DNA of 64,000 bases, from contig JAALGY010000038.1 of the NCBI GenBank assembly GCA_032358165.1, positions 186,001-250,000 of the forward strand, given 5' to 3'. A program made the position numbers and the translations under genes. Below, piece after piece: positions 48,986-61,600 of this stretch (position 1 is its first letter; each line of letters starts with the position of its first letter). This DNA comes from Diplosphaera chodatii. Taxonomy: Eukaryota; Chlorophyta; Trebouxiophyceae; Prasiolales; Stichococcaceae. The notes under the pieces are model-generated. The model was not told the origin of the DNA. It searched no databases and worked only from the letters and a program-made list of their open reading frames with translations.

Positions 48986-51900
48986 ATGTCGGCACCTCGC
49001 CCCCTCACGATGCAGCTGCTGTTTGCCGTGGCCAGCGTCGCCTGCTGCGCCGTCGCCGCCTCTGCAGGCGCGACCATGCTGAAGTCATAATCGAGGTCCT
49101 CGAACGCACAGAAACATGAGTGGTCAGGGGCTGTGCAAGTTGCTCGCAAGCCTTGCAGCACAGCATGGTGGCTAGTCACTTCACTGTACCGAAGTGCATG
49201 CATGCATGAAGTCAGCTTATTGAGGGCTGCTGACACGCTCGCATGTCTCTCTCGTGCGGCATTTGCGGTCGTAACTATGTGCACCACCTGCCAGACGTGC
49301 TGCCGTGCTGCTGGCCAGCAGCGGCAGTGGCTGCGCCCTCATCCGCAGTCCCATGCAATGCATGCAAATTGTCATGGTGTCGCATCACATCCCAGACACT
49401 CGGAAGCCTGGCTTGATATATACAATCAAGTGTAGCCATGTACTTTGTATGTTGCATGCATACAGCACTGTATTTGTATACTGCAGGGGAGCTGAGGGAC
49501 CCACCAATGTTGGTCGCGCCAGCTGTCATCCCAGCCGGCAGCATGTTTGGCAGCGGGCGGCAGATACTGCAGGTGAGTGGACAGCACCCCTGCGATGCGA
49601 TCTAGGCCTGATCACGCGCATCATTTGAGCCACCCCCAGACACATTCAGGCAGCACCCCGCACTGTGAGTGGCCAGATTAGGTCATCAAGTGGCGATATA
49701 CATGCATGCAATCAGTACTACTGTGCCCCCTCTGGTTGATATGGTCGCTGTTGCTGCCAGCAGGCTAGCTCATCGTCTGCTGGAGCCGCCGCCGCCGCTT
49801 CTGCTGCCACCGCAGCAGCGGGTGCCGCTTCGGCGGCTGTCGCTGCTGCTGCCACCACTGGTGACCCTTTGTCACGAGAGCCTGCCTTTTCATTGTTATG
49901 ACGCCTGCCTGCAGACCAAGTCTGTGCAAGGGTTGAAAAACAAACAAGGTTGAAACACAAACAAAGCACAACCGAGGTGCAGAACAGCCGTCAGGGTGCT
50001 GCACTGACACAAAGCAGAGCACCCTGCCACTCCTGAGCCGCGTTGCGCTTGTGTCGTCAGGGACTAGCGGCGCAGCAGCTGCATCTGCAAGCGCCAGTGC
50101 GGCAGGCAAGGCTGCGACATCCGCCGCCGCGGCTGCAGCGTCTGCTGGTCAGGTATGTCCATATACATATATCTCGCATCTTTGAGTGCTGGTTCAGAAG
50201 CAAGATGACAGATCATCGTTGTTGTCATCCCCAGACAATCAGCGTGCTGTGCACACATCAACATCTTTGTGACAGCGTCACCAAGCCAGCGGATGGGACT
50301 GGTGACTTGCACATGCGACTACAACCGTGACCAGCAGAAGTGCAGACGGCAGCAGTGCATCTGGTGTGTGCAGGGCGCGGCGGCAGCCTCGGCAGCCGCC
50401 GCCGGCAGCGCGGCAAGCGCCGCCGCCTCTGCAGTGTCTGCGGGGTCCGCCGCCAGCGCCGCCAGCGCCGCCGCGACCTCCGCCAACAACGCCGGCTGCG
50501 CCGCCAGCGCCGCCGCCGCCGCGGCCGGCGGCTCGTCGGCAGCCGCCGCCAGCGCTGCTGCTGCCACTGTGTCCACCATCGCCGCGACCGCAGCGACGTC
50601 TGCTGCCGCAGCCACCGGCACCGCATCGGCGGCCGCTGCATCCGCCACCGCCTCTTCTGTGGCCGTCGTGACAGCCGCGGCGGCTGCAGGTGATGACGAT
50701 CCTGCCTGCAAAGTGGCTGTGCGCATGGCTGTACCAACAGCATAGTGTGTAGCTCCTGACCTGTCAGCAGCGTCGCAGGAGGATGGCAGCATGCGCTTCG
50801 TGTATAAAACAAACTGCAGCTTCTGGCCTCAAGATGCGCCCAAGTAGGACGCTGGCTGCATGCAGGCGCTTCTGCTGTGGGCGCATCTGCCGCCGCCAGT
50901 GCCGCGAGCTCTGTCGCGGGCGCCGCTTCCGCCGCTGCCTCCGCTTCCGCCAGTGGCAGCACTTCAGCTGCAGCGTCCGCCGCCGCATCCGCCACAACTG
51001 GTGCCGCCGCGGCCGCCAGCGCATCTGCATCTGCAAGCGGCGCCTCTGCATCCGCATCGGCTGCGGCCGGCGCTTCCGCTGCTTCCGCCGTCGCCGCTGG
51101 GGCGGCGGCCTCTGCCGCTGCCAGCGCCTCAGGTACGTAGCTCTTGCATCTCCCAACTCTTCGATGCTTCTGCCTCAATTCGATTGTGTAGCATGCCTGC
51201 CTTCATCCCCACTGGTAGTGTGCTCATTGAAGTTACGCATCAGCCACAGCAGCAGAACAAACACCAATTTCTGCTGTGCTGCACAGCTGGTGGGGCGGCG
51301 GCCTCGTCCGCCGCCGCCGCTGCCTCCGCCGTCGGTGGCGCCACATCCGCCGTTGCCGCTTCAGCCGCTGCAGCTGGGGCGGGCGCATCTGCCTCTGCTG
51401 CGGCATCGGCTGGTGCTGGCGCCTCTGCAAGCGCCTCTGCTGGTGAGACAATGCGATGTACATTTCTGAACGCCTGTTTTACAAAGCGCGTGCAGTGCCT
51501 GGCCTGTCTGCACATGCCCAGCACCACAGTGCAGGGTGCAACTGGCCGACAGGGTGTTTGAGGCTGCACAACGCTCTGGGTCGCATTGCTTTCTTGGGGC
51601 GTCGCATGCTGACAGCAGTATGGCTGACGTTTGGGCTGTCCTCCGGCTGCAGCGGCGAGCGGCAACGGTGCGAGCGCCTCTGCGGCCGCTGCCTCCAGCG
51701 CATCTGCGGTGCGCTATGCATAGCGGCCAGCGTGTTCGATATCTCCCCCGGCCATACGTATGGCACTTCTGCACCCAGAACTCGGCACTTTAGGGGTCAG
51801 AGTGTGTCTGCACGGCTGGCCAAGGTGGCTGAACAGCCCATTGTCAGCAGCAGGCGCTGCTTCCTGAGCGGCGCTGATTTTTGCGTGTGTCTGCTTTCGA

Positions 51901-52504
51901 CAGGCATCGTCCTCCGCTGCCGCCGCGGCGTCTGCCGGCGCCACGCTGCAGGTGCGCTGGGTTTCAAACCCCATCATTTACTCCGACCAGGCACTGAGGG
52001 CTGCATTGACGCATTTATGTGCGGCTTGTGAACTGCATGCCCACGTCTGGCCGAACGAGTGCCCATCTGACGGTCGGCACTTCGGCAGGTCGTCACAGCA
52101 GGGTCGCAGCACTTGCAATGCTAGGTGTCAGCAGCCTGCTCCTGCACATGCATCGCAGGGCAGCATTGCGGCTGGCGCCGCAGCCGGCTCTGCAGCCGGC
52201 ACTGGAAACCCCGCGCCGCCCATCCCCACCGCCGCAATCCCGGTCTGTAAGCCGTCTGCCGCACTTGATTCGTACTGCACACGAAGATGCCTGTGCAGCA
52301 TGTGAGTACGCTAGCTTGCACACACCTGCTTATTTGCATCGGTAGAGGGCAGATGGAAATTAGCCCCACTGTGCCCGCATGACGATTGCGTGAAGGCCGT
52401 CAGACCCGCAGCCACGTGCTTTTATGCAGGCTGGGGCGCCCGTGCCTGCGCTCCCGGCGCAGCCGGCCAATGCGCAGCCCGCAGGGACATACGGCCGGCG
52501 CTGA
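48986..52504 (+). CDS. Secreted alanine/serine-rich modular protein (complete, 452 aa)
   Basis: Eleven exons keep one frame: 48986-49067, 49487-49572, 49764-49860, 50061-50152, 50374-50689, 50866-51132, 51287-51442, 51653-51708, 51904-51951, 52159-52242 and 52430-52504 (TGA). Exon 1 is a signal peptide (LTMQLLFAVASVACCAVA). Exon 2 is ordinary sequence (DPPMLVAPAVIPAGSMFG). Exons 3-9 are almost wholly Ala, Ser, Gly and Thr (AASAAASAVSAGS, SASASASGASASAS). Exons 10-11 switch to proline (NPAPPIPTAAIP, PVPALPAQPANAQPAG) and end TYGRR. Intron phases are only 0 or 1. Exon 1 appears to use a weak GC donor (GCGCGA). No catalytic domain is present. It resembles silk-like or cell-wall structural proteins in composition only. 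A paralogue-like gene follows at 55677. A matrix role is inference. Confidence 0.72.
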
Positions 52505-52941
52505 TTTCCAGCGGCTGTGCAGTGAAACCGCAACAGCGCTGTGTAGAGCTGCGGCTGGCCGTCTGCTGATGAACAGGGGCTCTAAAACCCTTGAGCGACC
52601 CCAAGCTGACCTTATTGAACCTTGGAACACCTCCAGTATTGCTCTATTGGCCAGAACCAGGCACTGTACAGTGTCAGCATGAGCTGCGTGCTGTAGTTGC
52701 CTATTTTGTTCGTTTGTGCACATGCTGAATGATGTAGTAACACCAATGAACGTTCCCCACCAGCAAGATCGCCTGCGACTGCCCTGTTAACCAGTTGCAG
52801 ATGCCAGTACTGCACAGGCATGGCAACGCAATCCCATCTCTGACAATCAATGCTGTCTGAACTGTTGGCACGTGTGCACAGATACAATATCAGCCATGAT
52901 GTTTCTGTGGGCCAGCAAGTCCGCCGTCTTCAATGCCGCGG
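52505..52941. other. Intergenic between convergent genes
   Basis: About 440 bases lie between the stops of the Ala-rich gene (plus) and the glyoxalase-like gene (minus). Presumed 3' UTRs only; nothing else is visible. Confidence 0.5.
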
Positions 52942-54448
52942 TCATGTCAGCACGATGGTCTTCCCCTCGGCCGTCTTGATGCCCACGCTCCTGAGCGCCG
53001 GCGGCCCCTCAGCCCACCTGCGAGGCGGCAGCACCGAATTCGAGCTTCCAGGGCCCAAACACCTGAGTCAACGTCCAGTCAAAGGCTGTGCACCACTGAG
53101 AGCAGACTTGCGCGAGTGCGGCTGCGCAATCCTGCGTCCCGAGGCTGCAGCGCAGTGCGCACCTGAGCGGCAGGTCCTCCCAACCGGGCCCGATCCAGTC
53201 CGCCATGGCCGCCTTGTCGCCCGCCACCTCCACGTACTCGATGCCCGCCGGCGACACCCGGTGGTCCGCCGGGAACTGCGCGGCATGCCGCAGCGATGAC
53301 TCAGCAGACGGGCTCAACGTGAAGGCTCTGGTGTGCTGGTGATCTGGCTGTCAACGTTTCAGCGCAATGTAGGACAGGGCTGTCGCCTGATGCCGTACTG
53401 AGCATGGCCTTGTTTTGACAGGGTCAGAGCTGAGCCTGCAAGCGTTCGCAGCGAAGGTGAAGCGATGTATTGAGGCCCAGTGAGGGACAAGAACCTTGTC
53501 TGGCCGCAGCGACGGGTCGTCCCAGGTGATGAAGAAGGGCTTGGGCGCGCGCCCCGGCTCGTCGAACTTGCTCATGGTGGCCACCCGCCACGTCAGCTTG
53601 CTGCCGTCGGGCCGCAGCCGCACCATGTGCCCCAGCATGTGGTCCAACCTGAGAATGCCAACACGGTTTGTGGCCCAAGCGCCATGGCATGCGCAGCAGA
53701 GCTGCCCTGCACAGCCGTGAGCTGGCGGGGCAGAACATGCGACTTGTTCATGCTATTGCATGTGCCAAGGGCTCATCAAGCACGAGCTGAAACCGTCTGT
53801 GCACTCGCCGGCATCCTGAAGTCAGCACATATCGCGTCATGCGCACCGCTTGGACACGTCCGCGGCGTCCTCTGTTGTCTGCACGCAGAAGGTCATCAGC
53901 GTCCAGGGCTTGTCCTTGATGGGCGTCGCCGCAATGAACCTGCAGAACAGGGCGCATGCGGTTCTTAGCGTTCAGGACCTTCCACCCAAACAGAACACGG
54001 ACAAGAGTCTGTGACAGGGCTGGCATGCAGGCATGACACCCAGCAGCACGGAAACTATGCTCACTTGCCCCAGTCGCACGACTGCGCTGCCTCCGGGTCC
54101 CACACCGCCGCGATCTCGATGTAGCCCGCGCCCAGCGGGATGATGTAGTTTTCCGTGCCCCACCCACCCTGCAGCGTGGTGAACATCTGGCCATCAACCA
54201 GTGGTGTAACAGTGCATCCCAGCGATCTCCGCTGCTCATATGCCATCTGCTGCTCGCAACATGGATGACAGAACGAGACGCACAATCTGAAAGATCCCTG
54301 CAGATCTTTCATGGTGCCTCGCCTGGTGCTTGCCGCCGTGGTACGCGGCGAGGCCGTACTCGTTGTAGAAGTGGTCCACAGCCGCCTTCAAGTCCTGAGC
54401 GCCGATGATGATGTGGTCAATGCGCGGCAGCGCCTCCGGCTCCGCCAT
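52942..54448 (-). CDS. Glyoxalase-like (VOC superfamily) protein, 241 aa
   Basis: Six exons fit exactly in phase: 54323-54448, 54065-54168, 53847-53939, 53495-53648, 53163-53335 and 52942-53017 (TGA at 52944-52942). The N-terminus reads RIDHIIIGAQDLKAAVDHF, the usual opening of a VOC beta-alpha-beta unit, then HGGKHQ joined to GGWGTENYIIPLGAGYIEI, matching the GGxH...GTxN signature of the 'glyoxalase-like' domain (PF13468 type). Later blocks are LMTFCVQTTEDAADV, LRPDGSKLTWRVATM, FFITWDDPSLRPD and GIEYVEVAGDKAAM. No organelle signal is evident. The substrate is unknown; VOC enzymes act on small metal-bound substrates such as hemithioacetals. Intron 1 needs a GC donor to preserve the signature. 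The gene sits between two Ala-rich secreted protein genes on the other strand, with no obvious functional link. Confidence 0.85.
54169..54322 (-). other. GC-AG intron 1 of the glyoxalase-like gene
   Basis: Exon 1 ends CACCAG and the intron begins GCGAGG. Using it joins HGGKHQ to GGWGTEN with no frame change and restores the conserved signature. The nearest GT donor would insert about 13 extra residues. Confidence 0.65.
54288..54311. repeat. Short perfect hairpin next to the GC donor
   Basis: Arms TGAAAGATC and GATCTTTCA (9 bases each, exactly complementary) are separated by 6 bases. On the minus strand the stem starts about a dozen bases inside intron 1, directly downstream of its GC donor. 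Confidence 0.7.
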
Positions 54449-55676
54449 CACGCCGGCTGCAGGCTCTTTGCACGCAGCCCTGCATGCACATAGGAGTGCA
54501 GAGGCATTTGAATATCCTCATGCATGCACAGGAGCTGCCCCACAGGGCAGGGACCATCGTGCATGCAGGGGTACATCAGCCTGCACGTGAACACGCAGAC
54601 GACATGGTTTTGAGGGTCCAGAAATTCTCACGTCACATGAGGAAGCCTGTGAGGAAGCCATCACAGACAAGTATGCTGGCCGCATGTTCCACATCTTCAC
54701 TTGCAGCAGAGACATGCAAGTGGCACGTGCTCATGCACATGCTCTGCTGCGCGTGCTTGTTTGTGGGCCGGACTGTCACTCAAGCGCAATCTTCAACATC
54801 GTGAGGCCTACCAGATGCGTTGCCAACGGTGGTCCCGACAAGAGGCGGCTATCCCGGCTCGCAGATCACCAGTCTAAGAACACTGCGCTGTTGTCACACA
54901 GCGGTACTGATGCAGACGATGGCACAGGACTGCTGTTGTGAGCTGCAGATCGCACAAGTGTCTGGCAGCAACTGCAGGGGTGCAGGCGCCGCAGGCGAAA
55001 TTGGCCTCAAGGAATGGGGCTCCTGCACGTGGACAGCGTGGACACTTTGGGACCAAGCCTGCTGCAGCTTTGGTAGTCCGCCTGCCCGCCCCAGGAAAAC
55101 TGGGCGGACCACCGCCACGGGCGGTCAAGGTTACAAGGGGCGGCCTTGCAGCACCAACGCTGCTGGGGCTTCGGCGCAACAGCAGCGTGCATCTCCCAGC
55201 TTCAGGCGACTGTTTGCCCATCGCTGCATGCTAAGCCTTCTGCTTGCAAAGACTACCTCCATGCGCATGGGGAAAACTGCGGCTCGGCACACATGGCGTG
55301 TAATTTCACAGTCAAGCGTTGCGAATAGAAAGTCCTACTGCTCCAAAACCAATGCATCGACTTGATTGGCCGTCCCAATGGCACGCGAAGCTGGCCTGCG
55401 TGCGTGATCATGACGTCAGATCTACATGGCAGCATTTACAACAAAGTTGATGGCCGGCCAGGCGCAGCCAAAGAAGTCTCGTTCGCGCAGGTGACAGTCT
55501 TGGTGCATCGTTCACAACACCATGAACAGTCAGCATCTTTGGAAGGGCACTTGAGCGGGGAAATGCAGCACTTCTGAGTACTTGAGGCACTTTCAGCACA
55601 CTGGAGTATTGAGCATCGAGCACCAACAGCACCTCGGCACTGCCAGAACTTCGGTGTCACGCATTGCAATATAAAG
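54449..55676. other. Intergenic, divergent promoter region
   Basis: About 1.2 kb separates the glyoxalase-like start (minus) from the second Ala-rich gene (plus) and should hold both promoters. Both strands are open for about 100 codons at 54.87-55.23 kb without family resemblance. The ATATAAAG box at 55670-55677 runs into the start ATG of the plus gene, so it cannot be its TATA box unless translation starts downstream. Confidence 0.4.
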
Positions 55677-58600
55677 ATGCTGTGGCGCCTGATGATGACT
55701 GTCTGCCTTCTGCTGCTGCGGCATGCCACCGCCGCTGGCTTCTCGGCGGCTGCACCTACCGACGGTATATGCATCGTCCTCCGGAATGCAAGTGACATCG
55801 GATCAACATATGCACCTGAGTGTGACCTGCTTGAGAGTTGCTTGCATACATGGCCTGATGGCCACCCCTGCTAGAAGGTGACGCCTGGTATAGGCATCGT
55901 TGCCAAAACAGCCGAGCCTGCTGCTGTCAAGACCAATGTCGACGGCCTCGACTGGCCAGCATGCATGCGAAGACTGCTGCTGTGGCTGTAAACACATTCC
56001 TACAACAGCTCCTGACTGCGGGCGGTCTCAATGCAGGGGCTGTGCAGCCCTCGGGTGGCGTTCCGCAGCAGCTGCGGCACGCGCTCACTGATGTGGCAGC
56101 GCAGGCAGATGCCAGGACGCGGGTCCTGCTACAGCAGGCTCCTGGTAGCCCACTTTCTGCTGGCCAGGTGTGCAGCAGGCTATCCTGTCCTGTCCGCCTG
56201 CCTGTTACAAGCGTCATCAGAACTACAGCATGTGCCATGTCATGCACTCCGATGGACCATGTTGCGACGTGCCACCACAGAGAATGCAGCCTGATACTAG
56301 ATATCCGACCAGCCAGCACCTGCATTGGGCGTTGCAGGTAGCAGCTACCGACGCTGCTGGAGCCGCATCTGCAGCAGCATCCGCGGCGGCCAGCGCCACA
56401 CTCACAGCAGGTAGCACCCTGGACGGCTCTGTTCTGCTTCGTCCATTGCTTGTGATCATTCCATTAATGCGCTGGCGATACAATCATCTAGGCCAAAAGC
56501 TGCTCCTGGTCGCCAAATGATGCAAGTGTCAATTTGCGAGGTCTGAGCGGACACTTGGATTCAATTGATTTCAGAGCTTTTTCCAGTGGTCTGATATGTG
56601 CACAGCACCTGCTGCATCGAACAGATCTGATCGTTTATGATAGCTGATTGTGTGAACCGCGATCACACTCATGATGCAACAATTGCAACTTTCCTGTGAC
56701 AGGTACCCCTGCAGCCTCAGATGCGGCTGCCACCATCCGCAGCCTGAGCGCGACGGCAAATCAGGCGGCGACCGCTGCCAATGATACTGGCGAGGTCAGC
56801 TTCTATCTCAACCTGCATTGCCCTGACAAGATCCAGCAGTGTCACTACACGAAGACAGAGACTGCACAGAAGAGTGCTGTTTCCCAAAGCACGTCGTCTG
56901 GCATGATACTACGCTGATGGGACCTTGAAGTCGCGGTGTGCATGCAGGCTGCGGTTGCAGCGGCCGCTGAGGCAACAGCCAACGCTGTCGACGCCCTGGC
57001 CACCTCGCTCCTGACCGGCCTGCGGCCGCAGCTGCTGGCGCAGCTGACGGCTGCGATACGTGCTGCCAGCGCTGCTGCAGGTGTTGTGGCCCCAATGCAC
57101 GTCCACACAATCAGATGCATGATCAATGTTGCTGCAAATAATGGCAACAAGCGGTGTGTGAGCCACTTGATTGGCTTTGGAGCCTGGGTCAACTCCCAGG
57201 CCTTGCTGCACCTCGGGCCATCTTCTGTCAAGGTGGCCTGTGGCGAACCTCGTCTAGCGGGTTTGACACACTGCTCTATAATGTCGTGAAAGGAAGCACT
57301 GGTTGTCCCACAGACGGCATTTGACTTCGTTGTCAACCTGTTGCACCTCACGACCGCAGGTGCAGCGGCGGCCGCGAATGGGCAGGGCGCCGCGGGATCC
57401 GCCGCTGCCGCTGCCAACACCGCCGTCAGCATCTCACTGTCTGTTGCAATTGCGGCATCAGCTGCTGTTGGTAAGCTCCACCATTGCCACAATGGTGACT
57501 TCGCTGCTTGGCCGAGGTTTCTGTCTGCCAACGCTTCAGGTGACGCATCTTGACACTGTGCCAGGATGTTGTACGAGGTCACAGGCATGTATATGTCCAG
57601 CGGTGCAAGGTGAACAATTCCTGCTGGCGCACAGGTACGCCTGCTGTTCCCGCGGCTGCTGCCGCCACCACCGTTGCGGCTGATGTGGCGTCCGCTGCGG
57701 CGGCCAATGCCACCCGCCAGGGCGCGACTGCTACTGGCCGTGCCGCGTCTGCTGCTGCCGCCTCTGCAGCCCTGGCTGCCAACGCGTCACTGTCGGGTAG
57801 GGGCCAATCTAGCTAATGATGAAGTGTGTGTCTTCCCTCACATCGTGTGCACATAAGTGATGGTTGGCTGCCATTTGAGCACACAAGGCTGTTGTAGTCA
57901 CTGCTGTAATCTTGCCCAGCATGTTGAGGTCCAATTATAAACACAGCCTCAACTTCAGATCTCAAATGCAGTATGGTAGCGCTTGTGAGTCTCGACATGA
58001 CAAGTCCAGGCAGAGACTGAGCAGAGTATTTACATGTAGGTGATACATCCAGCGCTAGCCTTGCTGCTGCTGGAGCGGTGACGAATGCTGCTGCAACTGC
58101 TGCAGCATCTGCCAAGGTGTGTAGTCAAGTCGGGTTGAACCTGTAGACAGTAACAATGCTGCAGCTGCATTCAGGGCAACAAACTCCCGTGGAGACTGCC
58201 ATCACTATCATCAATGATCAGACATATTCGTGTCGAAGCATCTCCCAGAACCCTCAGCGAAGGAGGCAGCTCTGTGTGGCATTGCAGGCCGCTGGGGCAA
58301 ACGACACCACTGCAGCGGCGGCCGCCGCAGCATCCGCATCAGCTGCTGCCGCCGCTGCAGCCGCAGCCGCCGCTACAGGCGTAACAGGTGTGACAACGAA
58401 CCGATGCCAAGCTTGAGCATGCTGAAGCCAGATGCCTTCTCTACTTTCTCGAATCTGTGCTGGATGTCCCTGCTGCTGACAGATTCTGGCAACATGCGCG
58501 CATATGCAGTGGGTGGCAACGCCAGCGACTCTGCTTCTGCGACGTCTGCCGCCGTTGCTGGCGCAACCAGTGTGGTGGCCACGTTTGCTAGTGGCGCGAA

Positions 58601-61600
58601 TGCCACCAGTGCCGCCGCGGCTGCATCTACCGCAGCTGCTGCCGCAGATGCGGCCAGCTCCGCTGCAGCCGCCAACAACAGCATGGCGGCCACATTGGCT
58701 GCTGGCGTCGCCAATCAAGCGGTGCGGCGCAACTGTATGTGCTTCTCAGATGACTTGTGAACTTGTGGGCACGGGCAGCAGGGTATGTAAATCGTGGATG
58801 AGCAGCTGCTCTTTGATGTTGGCTGCATGTGCAGCCAGCTGCTCAACTGCCTGTTCACCCCGGTTGCCTTGTGGCCCCTCACACTGCTGGCTTGTACTTG
58901 CCCAGCCACCCGCGGGCCAGTGCAGTGTGCATGACCCTGCAAACTCACCTGCAGTGTGATGCCATTTGCAGTGCAAAGCTTCTTGCAGTAGTTGCACCAC
59001 GAAGATAGTTGAGAAAATCTATGCCTCACAGAACTGAAGATCCTTGCAGCAGGTCTTAATACTGTGGTCCTGCTTGGCACCACCCTAGCGTACTTTGCAC
59101 ATGAGCAAGTGTGCATGTGCAGGCGAACGCTGCAGGCAGCGCAGCAGCCTCCGCCGGCGCGCCACTGCAGGGCGCGACATCCTCCGGCGTCGCAAATGGC
59201 GCCGCTGCCACCGCCTCTGCAGTTGCTGGCCTGCCGCCACCACCGCCGCCGCCGCCAAGTGCGCTCCCCCTGCACTGACTGCACGCCTCAGGCTGTGACA
59301 CAGAAGGGCAGTCAACCAGGATAGAGGCAGCATTGCGCACCGCTGACCATCAGTAACTCAGTGCGCCATATTGCACGTATTGTAGCTTTAAGTTGTGTGC
59401 TCGCATGCCATCAGGACGCCTGTCGACTGATGATACAGGTCCGCCCCCGCCGCCGCCTCCGCCCCCTCCGCCACCGCCGCCATTGCCGTCGCCATCACCC
59501 CCGCCCCCACCACCACGACCCAGCCCAACACCAGCCCCTTCCGCCATACCCACCCCGCCAACTGCGGCACCAACCTACGCCCCAACATACGCGCCGTTCA
59601 CCGCTGCCCCGACCGCGCTGCCGGCGGCAGCCCCCAGCTATGCGCCCACATCCCCCCCTGCAGCAGTCATCAGGAGGCCGCCGCCCCCGCCGCCGGTCCC
59701 ACCGCCGTCCGTGAACATCTCGCAGGCCGCAGTCGGTGCCGCAGCAGCGGGCGTCGGAGGCGCCGCAGCTATCCCCGCTGCAGCTCGCAACCTTGGTGAG
59801 ATAGCCTGGCACCTTGCAACAGGCACAGGAGATGCATTGTGCAATGCCATCAAGTGGCATGGTGTAAGCAGTGACAGTCAGATTGTTGTCGAGAAGCGTC
59901 CACTGCAGCGGGAAACAAGTTGGTGTGGTGCATACCATCTGTAGGCAGGCCCCTGGCCGCACGAGCCGCTGACGAGCTGAACATCACCGCAGCCAACGTT
60001 CAGCGCTCCGTGAACACGGCGGTTGCGGCAGGCCAGGTGTGCAGCGTCAAGCAGTCGGCAAGAGATGCCCGCTGGTACCGCACTCACACATACAGAGGGC
60101 TGTCACGCTTGACTTGTGCATGTGCAGTCATATGCAACGCAACCACTTGTTGCTTCTGCTCACCATGATAGATATCAAAGATGTCGCATAACCAATGTGC
60201 TGGTCCTCCAGACCCCGGTGGCGCTGGCGGCCGACTCCGTCGTTGACTTCCTGCACGGCGCTGCCGCGGCCATCGCCGCCGGCAACGCCACTGCCGCCGC
60301 TGAGCTGGCGGGCATGGCGGCCCTGGACGGCGTCGTTGCCACGTCACTTGCGGCAGCAAGCCAGCCTGTTGCAGTGAGCCATCTGTCAGTAGCTGTCCGT
60401 CGTACTGAATAGTACATTGACAGATGTGCTGGATGCACCTTGTCTTAATGCTGCCTGTTGTCGGCTGAGCATACACTGTCTGTGCTGCCTGCGTGCAGAC
60501 CCAGGACCCCAACGCCATCTCAGCTGCCGGCAGTTCGGCGGGCGCGCTGATCGCTGCGACTGGCGCCATCGCTGCTGCAACGTCGACAGGCAAGCCGCAA
60601 GTCTTTTGACGGCACACAATTATTCACCCTCGGCAGCTTCCGCACAGAGTGCCCGAGCCATGACAGCTGCACGCGAACACCTTGATGCTGCAGTTGCATT
60701 GGCACGGCCCAGACAGCAGGGTTTTTTGCACAGCCAAACTTTCACACGACTCGCCCAGCGCCTCCAGCACTAGCCACCCGTCTGAGCAAGCACCTGAGAG
60801 CCTGTGCGCTGCTGACATCTGGCTGCAGGGACGTTGGGCGCTGCAGGGCTGGCGGACGTGGTCAGGGCATTGGCGACGGGGGTGCGCTCTGGCGCGCAGC
60901 TCATCCGGCCATCGCTCGGCGGCAACGTCACCACAGAAGTCGTGGATGCGGCAGACGCCGCCGATGCTGCCGCCGACGCTTCTGCAACTGGTGAACGGTC
61001 ACAAAATGAGTTTGTGACACGGATGTAGGTCGTACGACGATGCTGTGCTCCAGCACTTCACTTGCCAAGCTCAAGCTGTTAGGTAGCATGCTGTTGAGGC
61101 ATCAGACGCAACACTTGGTTTCGAGCAGCTGCCTAGCAGGTGCTGCTCTTGTTGCAAGTGAAGGGTCTGATGCTGCTGTGAAGGGGAGCACCACTTGTGG
61201 CGATGCATGTAGGTTGCCCGAATGGTGATGGTGCTGCCAGACACACTCCATGGTGGATGCCCCCATGCTCTGCTGCCTTGCCTCACCCCGCCCTTGGTGT
61301 TGCCCCTGCTGATCATGTTCAAAGCCCCGAAGCTTTCACGCCTGCTGCGCAGGAGATTGCGGCGCTGCGGCGGCTGCAGCGAGCCGCGCGCTGCTGGCGG
61401 CCGTGACGGCGGCTCGGGGCTCCGCCGCCGCCGCCGGCGCAGGGCCCGCGGCGCAGGCCGCAGCCGCCGCAGCGACAGCGGCCAGCGCTGCTGCGGTTGT
61501 TGCCGCCTCGGCCTCCTGCGTCAACACCACCAGTGCGCATTGAGGACTTGAAAACTACCAGTCCGGCAGGGCACCTGTACTGTCTGCATAGTGTCATCAG

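Noticed and set aside
48986..49077. Minus-strand ATG exon reading MVAPAEAATAQQ
   Set aside because: Same bases encode a textbook signal peptide on the plus strand that joins the Ala-rich gene.
50258..51178. 306-codon minus-strand open frame, Ala/Asp-rich
   Set aside because: It is the mirror of CCG/GCC-rich exons of the plus-strand Ala-rich gene; the plus strand has signal peptide, splice sites and matching phases.
48986..52504. Type I antifreeze-like protein
   Set aside because: Ala-rich helices are shared, but there is no 11-residue Thr-spaced periodicity, and length and proline tail do not fit.
54874..55234. Overlapping 100-codon frames on both strands
   Set aside because: No family, no signal and no joining exons; treated as divergent promoter region.
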